NCBI RefSeq assembly: GCF_039939195.1
Contig: NZ_JBDUUH010000015.1
Location: 1 to 64,000 of the forward strand
Direction: 5' to 3'
From: Foliimonas ilicis
GTDB taxonomy: Bacteria; Pseudomonadota; Alphaproteobacteria; Rhizobiales; Rhizobiaceae
DNA length: 64,000 nucleotides
Below are positions 50,195 through 58,330 of this stretch, piece after piece (the first letter of the stretch is position 1; each line of letters starts with the position of its first letter). A model generated the notes under the pieces. It made no database searches. It was not told the DNA's origin and saw only the letters and a program-made list of their open reading frames with translations. The translations under genes were made by a program, and so were the position numbers.

Positions 50195-51640
50195 TTACCG
50201 AACGAGAATGTTGCGAAATTGCCAGGGGTCCTTGGTGTCGATGTCTTCATCGAACAGGCCCGGCCTTCCGTCCAGCGGCGTCCAATCCGTGTAGTAGCCG
50301 TTCACCGGTCCGAGATAGGGCAGTTGCACTTCCAGGCAACGGCGGTAGTCCATCTCGTCGGCCTCTACGATGCCGGCTTCCGGATTTTCCAGCGCCCAGA
50401 CCATGCCGGCCAGCACGGCAGATGTAACCTGCATGCCGGTTGCGTTCTGGTAAGGAGCAAGCTTGCGCGCTTCTTCAAGCGACAATTGCGAGCCATACCA
50501 ATAGGCATTCTTTTCGTGGCCGTAGAGCAGGACGCCCAGCTCATCGACACCGTCGACCAGCTCATGCTCGTCCAGAACGTGCTGCACCGGCTGCGCCTTG
50601 CCTGCCGCGCCAAACATTTCGCTCAGCGAAAGCAGCGCGTCATTGCTCGGATGGTAGGCGTAATGGCAGGTCGGGCGGTAGCTCAGCTTGCCCTTCTTGT
50701 CGAGCACGGTGAAGAAATCCGAAATCGACACGGATTCATTATGCGTGACGAGAAAGCCATATTGCGGGCCGGGCGTCGGGCACCATGAGCGGACGCGCGT
50801 ATTTCCGCCCGGCTGCTCCAGATAAATCGCTGCCTTGGAGCCCTTTTTCTGCTTCTTGGCGTTTTTCGGCTTCCAGTTTTCGTGGGTTCCCCAGCCGAGT
50901 TCGGCAGGCTGCAAGCCTTCGGAAATGAAGCCTTCGACCGACCATGTGTTCCAGAAGGTGTTGAAGGGCTTTGGCGTCTTGGCGCGCTGCGTATCGCGCT
51001 CTGCGATATGAATGCCCTTCACGCCGACCTTCTTCATCAGCTTGGCCCAGCCTTCGCGATCGGAAGTCGCCGGTTCCTCATAGTCAAGCTTCATGTCGTC
51101 GGCGAGGTTGACCAGCGCCTGCTTGACGAACCACGAAACCATGCCGGGGTTCGCGCCGCAGGTGGAAACGGCAGTCGGCCCGCCCGGATGCTTGCGTTTT
51201 TCAGCCAGAAGCGTCTCGCGCAGCGCATAATTGGTGCGGTCGGCATTGCTCATGGAATCATCGAAATAGAAGCCGAGCCAAGGCTCGATCACCGTGTCGA
51301 TATAGAGCGCGCCGAGCTTGCGGCACAGATGCATGAGCTCAACGGAGGACGTATCGACAGAAAGATTCACGCAGAAACCCTGTCCGCCGCCCTTGGTCAG
51401 CAGAGGCGTCAGCAGTTCCTTGTAGTTTTCCTTGGTAACGGCTTCCTGCACGAAGGAAATGCCGCGTTCGTCGAGAAGTTTGCGATCCGTGTCGCGCGGG
51501 TCGATGACTGTCATGCGCGACTTGTCGAATTTGAAATGGCGCTCAATGAGTGGCAGTGTACCGCGACCGATCGATCCGAACCCGATGATGACGATGGGTC
51601 CGGTAATCTCGCCGTGAACCGGCCATTTTGTTTTCACCAT
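50195..51640 (-). CDS. hss: Homospermidine synthase
   Basis: A 481-residue NAD-dependent enzyme that joins two putrescines (or putrescine and spermidine) into sym-homospermidine, the signature polyamine of many Rhizobiales. The Rossmann motif is IVIIGFGSIGRGTLPLIERH (about 17-36). Further conserved blocks are YIDTVIEPWLGFY, VSTCGANPGMVSWFVKQAL, HIAERDTQ, the WNTWSVEGFISEG segment and WCPTPGPQYGFLVTH. Length is typical. The ribosome site GGAG is rather far from ATG 51640, but no other start fits the conserved N-terminus. Confidence 0.94.
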   Translation of the reverse strand: MVKTKWPVHGEITGPIVIIGFGSIGRGTLPLIERHFKFDKSRMTVIDPRDTDRKLLDERGISFVQEAVTKENYKELLTPLLTKGGGQGFCVNLSVDTSSVELMHLCRKLGALYIDTVIEPWLGFYFDDSMSNADRTNYALRETLLAEKRKHPGGPTAVSTCGANPGMVSWFVKQALVNLADDMKLDYEEPATSDREGWAKLMKKVGVKGIHIAERDTQRAKTPKPFNTFWNTWSVEGFISEGLQPAELGWGTHENWKPKNAKKQKKGSKAAIYLEQPGGNTRVRSWCPTPGPQYGFLVTHNESVSISDFFTVLDKKGKLSYRPTCHYAYHPSNDALLSLSEMFGAAGKAQPVQHVLDEHELVDGVDELGVLLYGHEKNAYWYGSQLSLEEARKLAPYQNATGMQVTSAVLAGMVWALENPEAGIVEADEMDYRRCLEVQLPYLGPVNGYYTDWTPLDGRPGLFDEDIDTKDPWQFRNILVR

Positions 51641-51724
51641 TTTTTTGCAAACTCCGTTGCTGTTGAAGATAGGGCGTAGAAACCACAGTTCCTTGTTACA
51701 ATAAAGCGGAACCGGGGATTGAGG

Positions 51725-52600
51725 TTAGCGCGCCATGTTTTTGAGCGCGCTTACAAGCGCATCGCGGTCGGCCGTCAGGCCCTTGTAATCGAGTTGCGCC
51801 GTGTCGAGCATTTCGAGTTGTTCGGCAAAGGAATAGGCGAGGCGTTCCTTTGCAGGATCACGTCTCAGAACCTCCAGCGGATCGATATAGATGCGGATCG
51901 TGAAGAGGATGTCGCCGGATCTGGCGAGCTTGCGCAATGTCTGCCGCTCGACCCTCATGAATGCATTGGCGGCGAGTTCGCCATCCGGAAAACGGGTCGG
52001 GCGTTGCGTCGCGCGGTCGATGCGCTGGGTGGAATGAAGCGGGTGATAAAGGTCAGGATTTGCCTGTATCGACCAGTTGAAGCGCTGGACAGGCTGTTCG
52101 ACCTGAAGATTGTCGAACATGCGCTCGATAAGCTGCGCCATTCGCGTGCCGGGACCGAAGGCCGGAACGGGCTGGTGAATGTCCTGCAACGGCTTTCCGA
52201 ATTTTTCCTGAAGCACCCAGGATGAGGGAAAACACAGCGACCCGGCGGCAAGCCTCCAGCCATTTTCGCTTTTGCGCATGAGGATCAAATCTTCCTGCAC
52301 GAGCAGCGACGCTTCGACGAGCGGGGCAGACGGCAAGCCGTTTCGTTCGATGCGGCGAAAATGGTTGGCATGATGCGAAAGCAAGTGTTCGTTCAGCAGG
52401 TCGAGCACTTCCTGCTGTGCATCGACCGTATCGTTTTCCGCAACGAAGACTTTTTCGGGAATTTCCGCGTAGAGCCGCTCTTTTTCGGCGCGGTAGGCGT
52501 CGAAATGGTCGTCCATCTCGATCCAGTTCGAAATGTCGAGCGGTCTTAGTCCGATCGCAAAAGGTTTGCTGGAACCGTCATAGGGCGTATGGGCAGGCAT
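51725..52600 (-). CDS. DUF3445 (haem-dependent oxidative N-demethylase-like) protein
   Basis: A 291-residue protein of the DUF3445 family. Conserved parts are PFAIGLRPLDISNWIEMD at the N-terminus, the central LCFPSSWVLQEKFGKPLQDIHQPVPAF, the NWSIQANPDLYHP block and FPDGELAANAFMRVERQTLRKL. Some family members have been described as haem-dependent N-demethylases; whether this one binds haem is untested. It starts at ATG 52600 and lies downstream of pabC in the same direction (67-bp gap), so it may be co-transcribed with the pab genes. Confidence 0.78.
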   Translation of the reverse strand: MPAHTPYDGSSKPFAIGLRPLDISNWIEMDDHFDAYRAEKERLYAEIPEKVFVAENDTVDAQQEVLDLLNEHLLSHHANHFRRIERNGLPSAPLVEASLLVQEDLILMRKSENGWRLAAGSLCFPSSWVLQEKFGKPLQDIHQPVPAFGPGTRMAQLIERMFDNLQVEQPVQRFNWSIQANPDLYHPLHSTQRIDRATQRPTRFPDGELAANAFMRVERQTLRKLARSGDILFTIRIYIDPLEVLRRDPAKERLAYSFAEQLEMLDTAQLDYKGLTADRDALVSALKNMAR

Positions 52601-52666
52601 TCTTTCTCAGGCACTCTCATTGCCTGTTTGATAGCCCTTGCCGCTGGCTTGTGCAATGAAGCCCGC

Positions 52667-53326
52667 TTATGCCAGCCTTGCCCTGATCAATCCGCGCAGC
52701 GAATTGCCTATGTAGATTTGCGTTGCGCTGGCGAGATCGTCTGGCCGCAATTCGGTTTCGAACGCATGTCCGGTTTCGATCAACTCGCCACGCAGCACGC
52801 CTGCGAGAAGCCCGGCTTCGAGAGGAGGGGTTTTCAAAATGCCGTCGCCCATATCGAGGAAAAGGCTGGTGATCGTGCCTTCGCAAAGCTCGCCGTCTTC
52901 ATTCAAGAGAAGGACTTCGTGCGCCTCTTCCGTGCTGAATTCTGCACGCGCTTGGTCGTAGGCTTCGCGCTTCGTCGTCTTGTGGCGCAGCAGCGGATCG
53001 TTTGAGGCGAGCCGGGTCTGCGCGATCTTTATGTTCCAGACGGTATCGGGTGGGGTAGGCGTGAAGCTTTGTGACGTTAATTGAAATTTGCCGTCCTGTT
53101 CCGCCTGAATTCTAACACGCAACGGGCTATTTTCAGAAGAAATCGCGTTCAGCGCGTTCGAAATTGCGTTTTCATCGAGCGAAAATCCCAAAACTTTCGC
53201 CGAATTGCGCAGTCTTGCCAGGTGCCGCTCCAGCCGCACGAAGCCTTTGCCGGGATAAAAGCCAAGCGTTTCGATCAGCGCGAAGCCGGCACTGTCCCGG
53301 TCGCGAAGCGCGCTTTCAGAAGGCAT
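52667..53326 (-). CDS. pabC: Aminotransferase class IV, probable 4-amino-4-deoxychorismate lyase
   Basis: A 219-residue PLP fold-IV protein, shorter than the usual 270. It has FALIETLGFYPGKGFVRLERHLARL at the N-terminus, the lysine region TTKREAYDQARAEF, and NEDGELCEGTITSLFL, a class IV hallmark. Following pabB directly, it should convert 4-amino-4-deoxychorismate to p-aminobenzoate and pyruvate. Its start lies 52 bp inside pabB, an unusually long overlap that implies translational coupling. No pabA-like glutaminase gene is adjacent. Confidence 0.82.
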   Translation of the reverse strand: MPSESALRDRDSAGFALIETLGFYPGKGFVRLERHLARLRNSAKVLGFSLDENAISNALNAISSENSPLRVRIQAEQDGKFQLTSQSFTPTPPDTVWNIKIAQTRLASNDPLLRHKTTKREAYDQARAEFSTEEAHEVLLLNEDGELCEGTITSLFLDMGDGILKTPPLEAGLLAGVLRGELIETGHAFETELRPDDLASATQIYIGNSLRGLIRARLA

Positions 53327-54420
53327 TCCTCATACTCCGCTTCTGCCGTGGAATCGAAGACGACCCCGCCGCCGACATTGTAAATCGCCTCGCCATTTTC
53401 ATGCAGCGTAATGGTTCGGATAGCCACATTGAAACGCATCGTGCCGTTCGGCGCGATCCAGCCGATGGAACCGCAATAGGCGTCGCGCGGCGTTCCTTCG
53501 AGATCGCGCAGGATTTCCATGGCGCGGATTTTCGGTGCGCCGGTGATCGAGCCGCAAGGGAAAAGGGCCGCGAAAATCTCTGCGATGGAAAGACCCGGCA
53601 GCAATTTGGCGCGAACCCGGCTGACCATCGTATGCAGGGTCGGGTAGGTCTCGATCCTGAAAAGTTCGGGTACATCGAGCGTGCCGACCTCGCTGATGCG
53701 TGAAATGTCGTTGCGCAGAAGGTCGACGATCATGCGATTTTCCGCCTGATTTTTCGGGTCGTTCTGCAGAAAATCTTTCAGTTTCTTGTCTTCTTCGGGC
53801 GTTTTTCCGCGCGAAACCGTTCCTTTCATCGGGTGTGTTTCGATGAAACCGTCGATACTCACGTCGAAAAACAGCTCCGGCGAGCGTGAAAGGATGACCG
53901 GCCCGCCAAGATCAACCAGCGCGCCATAGCGCACCGGCTGGCGCGCGGTCAGCGCATCGAAGGCGCCAAGCGGGGTGCCGGACCATTGCGCATGGATCGG
54001 AAAGGTGAGGTTGCCCTGATAGCAATCGCCCTCGCGCAAATGCCGGTGAAGCCGTGCGAAGCGGGTCGCATATTGCTCCTGCGTCCAAGTCGCTTTGGCA
54101 TCGAAGATTGGTCCGTTGGTCGGGGCCTGTTCGATCTGCGGTGCGATTTCATCGGATGGCTGGTCGAAAACGCCAAGACACAGCAGCGGAACGCGGCGGT
54201 TTTCGGGGAGGATGGGGCGGAGCTTCGGTTCGAGCAGATAGCCTGCTTCGTAGGAGAAATAGCCTGCGAGCCATTTGCCTGCTTTGCGGGCGGATTCGGC
54301 TTTTGCGAGTGCGGTGAAGAAGGTTTCGGGTGTGTCGGCGGATATGATCTCGCGCGGTTTCTCGAACAGGACGGATTGCCCTGCGAGATCGTCGCGGAAG
54401 AGGATTGAGGGGTGTTTCAA
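53275..54420 (-). CDS. pabB: Aminodeoxychorismate synthase component I
   Basis: A 381-residue chorismate-utilising enzyme that aminates chorismate to 4-amino-4-deoxychorismate for folate. The conserved HPMKGTVSRG contains the lysine used by ADC synthases (PIKGT motif). NRMIVDLLRNDISRI, HTMVSRVRAKL, LFPCGSITGAPKIRAMEI and IYNVGGGVVFDSTAEAEYEE complete the catalytic core. The N-terminal tryptophan-binding type domain is short. Translation probably begins at TTG 54420. Its upstream region is occupied 22 bp away by a family 1 palindrome, so promoter and ribosome site are poorly defined. Confidence 0.88.
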   Translation of the reverse strand: MKHPSILFRDDLAGQSVLFEKPREIISADTPETFFTALAKAESARKAGKWLAGYFSYEAGYLLEPKLRPILPENRRVPLLCLGVFDQPSDEIAPQIEQAPTNGPIFDAKATWTQEQYATRFARLHRHLREGDCYQGNLTFPIHAQWSGTPLGAFDALTARQPVRYGALVDLGGPVILSRSPELFFDVSIDGFIETHPMKGTVSRGKTPEEDKKLKDFLQNDPKNQAENRMIVDLLRNDISRISEVGTLDVPELFRIETYPTLHTMVSRVRAKLLPGLSIAEIFAALFPCGSITGAPKIRAMEILRDLEGTPRDAYCGSIGWIAPNGTMRFNVAIRTITLHENGEAIYNVGGGVVFDSTAEAEYEECLLKARFATGTVPASR

Positions 54421-54441
54421 GGGAGCGGTCGGTGCGAGGAC

Positions 54442-54601
54442 GCACCCCCCTCTGGCTTGCCAGCCATCTCCCCCTCAAGGGGGGAGATCAGCAGCTTTGC
54501 CCAAGTAAATTGACCTGTCACGTTGGAGATTGACGAAGGCATAACTGACAGCGTGATCTCCCCCCTTGAGGGGGAGATGGCTGGCAAGCCAGAGGGGGGT
54601 G
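54442..54601. repeat. Palindromic intergenic repeat, family 1 (copy D)
   Basis: The arms CACCCCCCTCTGGCTTGCCA and onward to CTCAAGGGGGGAGATCA are complementary to the right arm, which ends AGAGGGGGGTG. The arm sequence differs from the other copies (GGCTTGCCAGCC for CCCTGCCGGGC), yet each difference is matched in the opposite arm, so pairing is kept. The centre (GCAGCTT near the left, GTGATCTCC at the right) is like copy B. It lies between pepF and pabB, which run in the same direction. Confidence 0.87.
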
Positions 54602-54652
54602 TTGCGAAGGGCACGGCTCTGAAAAGTCCCGCGATATGAACAGCGCGGAAAC

Positions 54653-56488
54653 TCAGTCCAGCGCTTCCAGCTCGTCTATCAAACCACTCACTACCGAAAG
54701 GCCCTTGTTCCAAAAGGCCGGATCGGAGGCATCCAGCCCGAAAGGCTTCAGCAGTTCCGAATGGTGCTTCGTGCCACCGGCGCGCAGCATGTCGAAATAC
54801 TTCTCCTGAAAGCCCTTTTCTGCGTTCTGGTAGACCGCGTAGAGCGAGTTCACCAAGCAGTCGCCGAAGGCGTAGGCGTAGACGTAAAAGGGCGAATGGA
54901 TGAAGTGCGGAATGTAGGTCCAGAACGTCTCGTAGCCGTCGCGCATCTTGATTGCGGGGCCAAGGCTTTCGGCCTGAACTTCCAGCCAGAATTCGCCCAG
55001 CCTGTCCGACGTCAGTTCGCCATTCTTGCGCTCGGTGTGAACCTTGCGTTCGAATTCGTAAAAGGCGATCTGGCGCACGACCGTATTGATCATGTCCTCG
55101 ACCTTCTGGGCAAGCATCGCCTTGCGTTCCTGCCGGTCCTTCGTCTTTTCCAGAAGTGAGCGGAAGGTCAGCATTTCGCCGAAGACGGAGGCTGTTTCGG
55201 CAAGCGTCAGCGGGGTGGACGCCATGAGTGCACCCTGGCCGCCTGCCAGAACCTGATGCACGCCATGGCCAAGCTCGTGCGCCAGCGTCATCACATCGCG
55301 CGGCTTGCCCATATAATTGAGCAGAACGTAAGGATGCGCCGACGGAACGGTTGGATGCGCAAAGGCACCCGGAGCCTTGCCGGGACGCACCGGCGCGTCG
55401 ATCCACTTCTTGTCGAAAAAGGTGCGTGCAATATCGGCCATCTCCGGCGAGAAGCCGTGATATGCCGAAAGAACCGTATTTTTCGCCTCGTCCCATCCGA
55501 TTATCGCCTGCGGTGTATGCGGCAGCGGCGCGTTGCGATCCCAATGGTTCATGGTTTCCATACCGAGCCACCGCGCCTTCATCGCATAATAGCGGTGCGA
55601 CAGGCGAGGATAGGCATCGCGAACGGCGGATGCCAGCGCATCCACGACTTCGCGCTCGACGCGATTGGCCAGATGGCGCGAATCCGCAATGTCCTGGAAA
55701 CCGCGCCAGCGGTCGGAAATTTCCTTGTCCTTGGCGAGTGTATTGGTGATGAGCGTGAAGCTGCGCAGATTTTCGCGGAAGGTCTTGGCCAGCGCCTCGG
55801 ACGATTTGCGGCGCACTTCGCCATCGGCATCCTGCAATCCGTTCAGGGCCGGTTCCAGCGTCAGTTCTTTGCCGTCGATTTCGAAGCGCAGATCCGTCAT
55901 CGTCTCGTCGAACAGGCGGTTCCAGGCGCCACGACCGGTTATCGATTTTTCGTGGAAAAGCTGTTCCACCCGGTCTTCGAGCTGGTAGGGCCGGTCTTTG
56001 CGAAGGTCGATAACCCACGGGCGGTAGTGGCCGAATGTCTTGTCGGCATCGAGCGCCGAAAGGATATGCGCTTCCTCAACGAGATTGAGTTCGAGCGCGA
56101 AAAACAGGAGATGCGCACTGGCATCGGTCATTTTCTGCTGCACGTCGCCATAAAGCTTGGCACGTTTCGGATCGGATGTGTCGCCTGCGTAGACCAGCCC
56201 GGCAAAGGAAACGATCCGGCCCAGCAGCTCTTCCAGCTTCTCATATTCGACCAGCGCTTCGCCGAGCTTGCCTTCCGTGCCGCGCTGCGCTTCGGCTGCG
56301 AGCGTGCCCTTCCAGCGCTTCTCGAAAGCAACGGAATCGTCCTGTGCTTGTTTCAGGTCGCGCTCAAGTTCGGGCGAATCAATCCCGGAGTAGAGATCGC
56401 CGAGATTCCATTCGGGAAGGCCAGCCAGCGCGTCGGCTCCATGCCCCGAGTGCTTTGCAGCAACGCTGGCCCAAGATTTCATGCGCAT
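54653..56488 (-). CDS. pepF: Oligoendopeptidase F (M3 family)
   Basis: A 611-residue cytosolic zinc peptidase. The active-site motif is TLAHELGHGVHQVL (HExxH), with the third zinc ligand Glu in the following SVFGEMLTFRSL. Other family blocks are LPEWNLGDLYSGIDSPE at the N-terminus, KARWLGMETMNHWDRNAPLP, APVRPGKAPGAFAHP and HFIHSPFYVYAYAFGDCLVNSLY. It degrades peptides of roughly 7-17 residues. GGAAGG lies 7 bases before ATG 56488. Full length for the family. Confidence 0.93.
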   Translation of the reverse strand: MRMKSWASVAAKHSGHGADALAGLPEWNLGDLYSGIDSPELERDLKQAQDDSVAFEKRWKGTLAAEAQRGTEGKLGEALVEYEKLEELLGRIVSFAGLVYAGDTSDPKRAKLYGDVQQKMTDASAHLLFFALELNLVEEAHILSALDADKTFGHYRPWVIDLRKDRPYQLEDRVEQLFHEKSITGRGAWNRLFDETMTDLRFEIDGKELTLEPALNGLQDADGEVRRKSSEALAKTFRENLRSFTLITNTLAKDKEISDRWRGFQDIADSRHLANRVEREVVDALASAVRDAYPRLSHRYYAMKARWLGMETMNHWDRNAPLPHTPQAIIGWDEAKNTVLSAYHGFSPEMADIARTFFDKKWIDAPVRPGKAPGAFAHPTVPSAHPYVLLNYMGKPRDVMTLAHELGHGVHQVLAGGQGALMASTPLTLAETASVFGEMLTFRSLLEKTKDRQERKAMLAQKVEDMINTVVRQIAFYEFERKVHTERKNGELTSDRLGEFWLEVQAESLGPAIKMRDGYETFWTYIPHFIHSPFYVYAYAFGDCLVNSLYAVYQNAEKGFQEKYFDMLRAGGTKHHSELLKPFGLDASDPAFWNKGLSVVSGLIDELEALD

Positions 56489-56636
56489 TCGGATACCTTC
56501 CAGACTGAGACAAGGCCAACTAGACGCCGCCCTTAAAGATTTCGTTCACCGGCTTTTTTGAAGGCTTATTTAGAACCCTGTGCCAGTATGATCCAGAGTA
56601 CAACGTAACTTCTGGATGCAATTCGACAAATCTTTC

Positions 56637-58133
56637 ATGGCAGCAACGATACTCATAGTCGATGACGACCCCGTTCAACGCCGTCTTGTGGAGGCTGCGG
56701 TAACGCGTTTCGGCTATTCAGCCGTCACCGCCGATGGCGGCACTGCGGCATTGCGCGCATTCGATGGCCCGGACGGGGGAACCCTTCAGGCGGTCCTGCT
56801 CGATCTCGCAATGCCTGATCTCGACGGCATCGGGGTCTTGAAAGCGATGCGTGAGCGGGGCATTTCAGTTCCCGTCATCGTGCAGACCGCGCAGGGCGGC
56901 ATCGAAACCGTTGTCACCGCAATGCGCCACGGCGCGTTTGATTTCCTCGTAAAACCGGCCTCGCCGGATCGCATTCAAGCAGCGATCGCGGCCGCGCTGA
57001 AAGTCGAGGCTTTCGAGGGGCAGGCGCGGCAGACTGCAAAGCGAGCGGGCAACAAGTCGCTTTCCTTCACCGATCTGATCACCGCAAGTCCGGCGATGGA
57101 GCGCGTTATCGCGCTTGGACGCAAGGCGGCTGGCTCGAACATTCCCATCCTGCTCGAGGGCGAATCCGGTGTCGGCAAGGAAGTCGTTGCGCGCGCCATT
57201 CAGGCTGCGGGAACGCGAAGTGCCAAGCCTTTCGTCACCGTCAATTGTGGCGCGATCCCGGCCTCGCTGGTCGAAAGCATCCTGTTCGGTCACGAAAAAG
57301 GCTCGTTTACCGGCGCGTCGGAAAAGCATGCCGGCAAGTTCGTCGAGGCCGACAAGGGCACGCTGTTTCTGGACGAGGTTGGCGACCTACCACTCGAAGC
57401 GCAGGTCAAGCTGCTGAGAGCCGTTCAGGAAGGCGAGGTCGATCCGGTCGGCGGGCGTTCCACGGTGAAGGTCGACATCAGGCTGATTTCGGCGACGCAC
57501 AGAAATCTGGCTGATGCTGTCGAGCAAGGAAAGTTTCGCGAAGACCTGCTTTATCGTCTCAATGTCTTCCCGATTGTCGTTCCGCCGCTTCGCGAGCGCC
57601 GTGAGGATATTCCGCTGCTCGTGCGCCATTTCATGAAGCAGGCGGTCGAAACGGGCGGGCAGGGAGCTACGAAATCCATCTCCGGCGAGGCGCTTGCGCT
57701 TTTGCAGCGTTACGATTGGCCGGGCAATATCAGGCAGTTACAGAACGCGATCTTCCGTGCGTGCGTGCTTTCCGATGGCGATTTGCTGACGCAAGAAGAA
57801 TTTCCGCATATCCGGGCGCAGGTCGAAGGGCCGGTCAGCCTGAGCGTGGAAGCCGACGACGACGCAGTTCTGCCGAAGATCGATGTAAAAAAGTCCGTCG
57901 AAGCTTCCGAACCATTGGCCGGATCGGCCAATTTCGGTCTGGTTCGGGTGACTGACCAGCGCGGAGAAGTGCGAAAACTGGCCGATATCGAGCTTGAGGC
58001 GATCCGTCTCGCCATCGAAAGATACAACGGCCATATGAGCGAAGTCGCGCGAAGGCTGGGCATCGGCCGGTCCACGCTTTACAGGAAACTCAAGGAATAC
58101 GGGATCGATCCAGAGGCGCGCAACGACGGCTGA
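56637..58133 (+). CDS. Sigma-54-dependent response regulator (NtrC-like) with GSFTGA loop
   Basis: A 498-residue regulator. The receiver domain (about 1-120) has ILIVDDDP, the phosphoacceptor in VLLDLAMPDLDG and LVKPAS. The AAA+ domain (about 145-380) has Walker A GESGVGKE, Walker B GTLFLDEVGDLP and the arginine finger region REDLLYRLNVFPI. A Fis-type helix-turn-helix ends the protein (YNGHMSEVARRLGIGRSTLYRKL). The sigma-54 contact loop reads GSFTGA instead of GAFTGA. A long acidic linker (about 385-450) separates AAA+ and DNA-binding domains. No histidine kinase is adjacent. The start is uncertain (56637 or 56616), since neither has a good ribosome site. Confidence 0.88.
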   Translation: MAATILIVDDDPVQRRLVEAAVTRFGYSAVTADGGTAALRAFDGPDGGTLQAVLLDLAMPDLDGIGVLKAMRERGISVPVIVQTAQGGIETVVTAMRHGAFDFLVKPASPDRIQAAIAAALKVEAFEGQARQTAKRAGNKSLSFTDLITASPAMERVIALGRKAAGSNIPILLEGESGVGKEVVARAIQAAGTRSAKPFVTVNCGAIPASLVESILFGHEKGSFTGASEKHAGKFVEADKGTLFLDEVGDLPLEAQVKLLRAVQEGEVDPVGGRSTVKVDIRLISATHRNLADAVEQGKFREDLLYRLNVFPIVVPPLRERREDIPLLVRHFMKQAVETGGQGATKSISGEALALLQRYDWPGNIRQLQNAIFRACVLSDGDLLTQEEFPHIRAQVEGPVSLSVEADDDAVLPKIDVKKSVEASEPLAGSANFGLVRVTDQRGEVRKLADIELEAIRLAIERYNGHMSEVARRLGIGRSTLYRKLKEYGIDPEARNDG

Positions 58134-58330
58134 TTGTCCCTATGACGCGGTAAACTTCTCGTTTACCATGACTGGCGCGACGAGATTTTCGCCTGTATAT
58201 CGCCACGGTGTCACCGTATTTGGACTTCAATAAGCTGTGATTAACCATTAGGATCGATAGTCGGACGCGAATCTCCTTCGCATCCGGTTTCAAATCCGGG
58301 GACAAACGGCAGCCTGTAAGGCCTTTTGAT

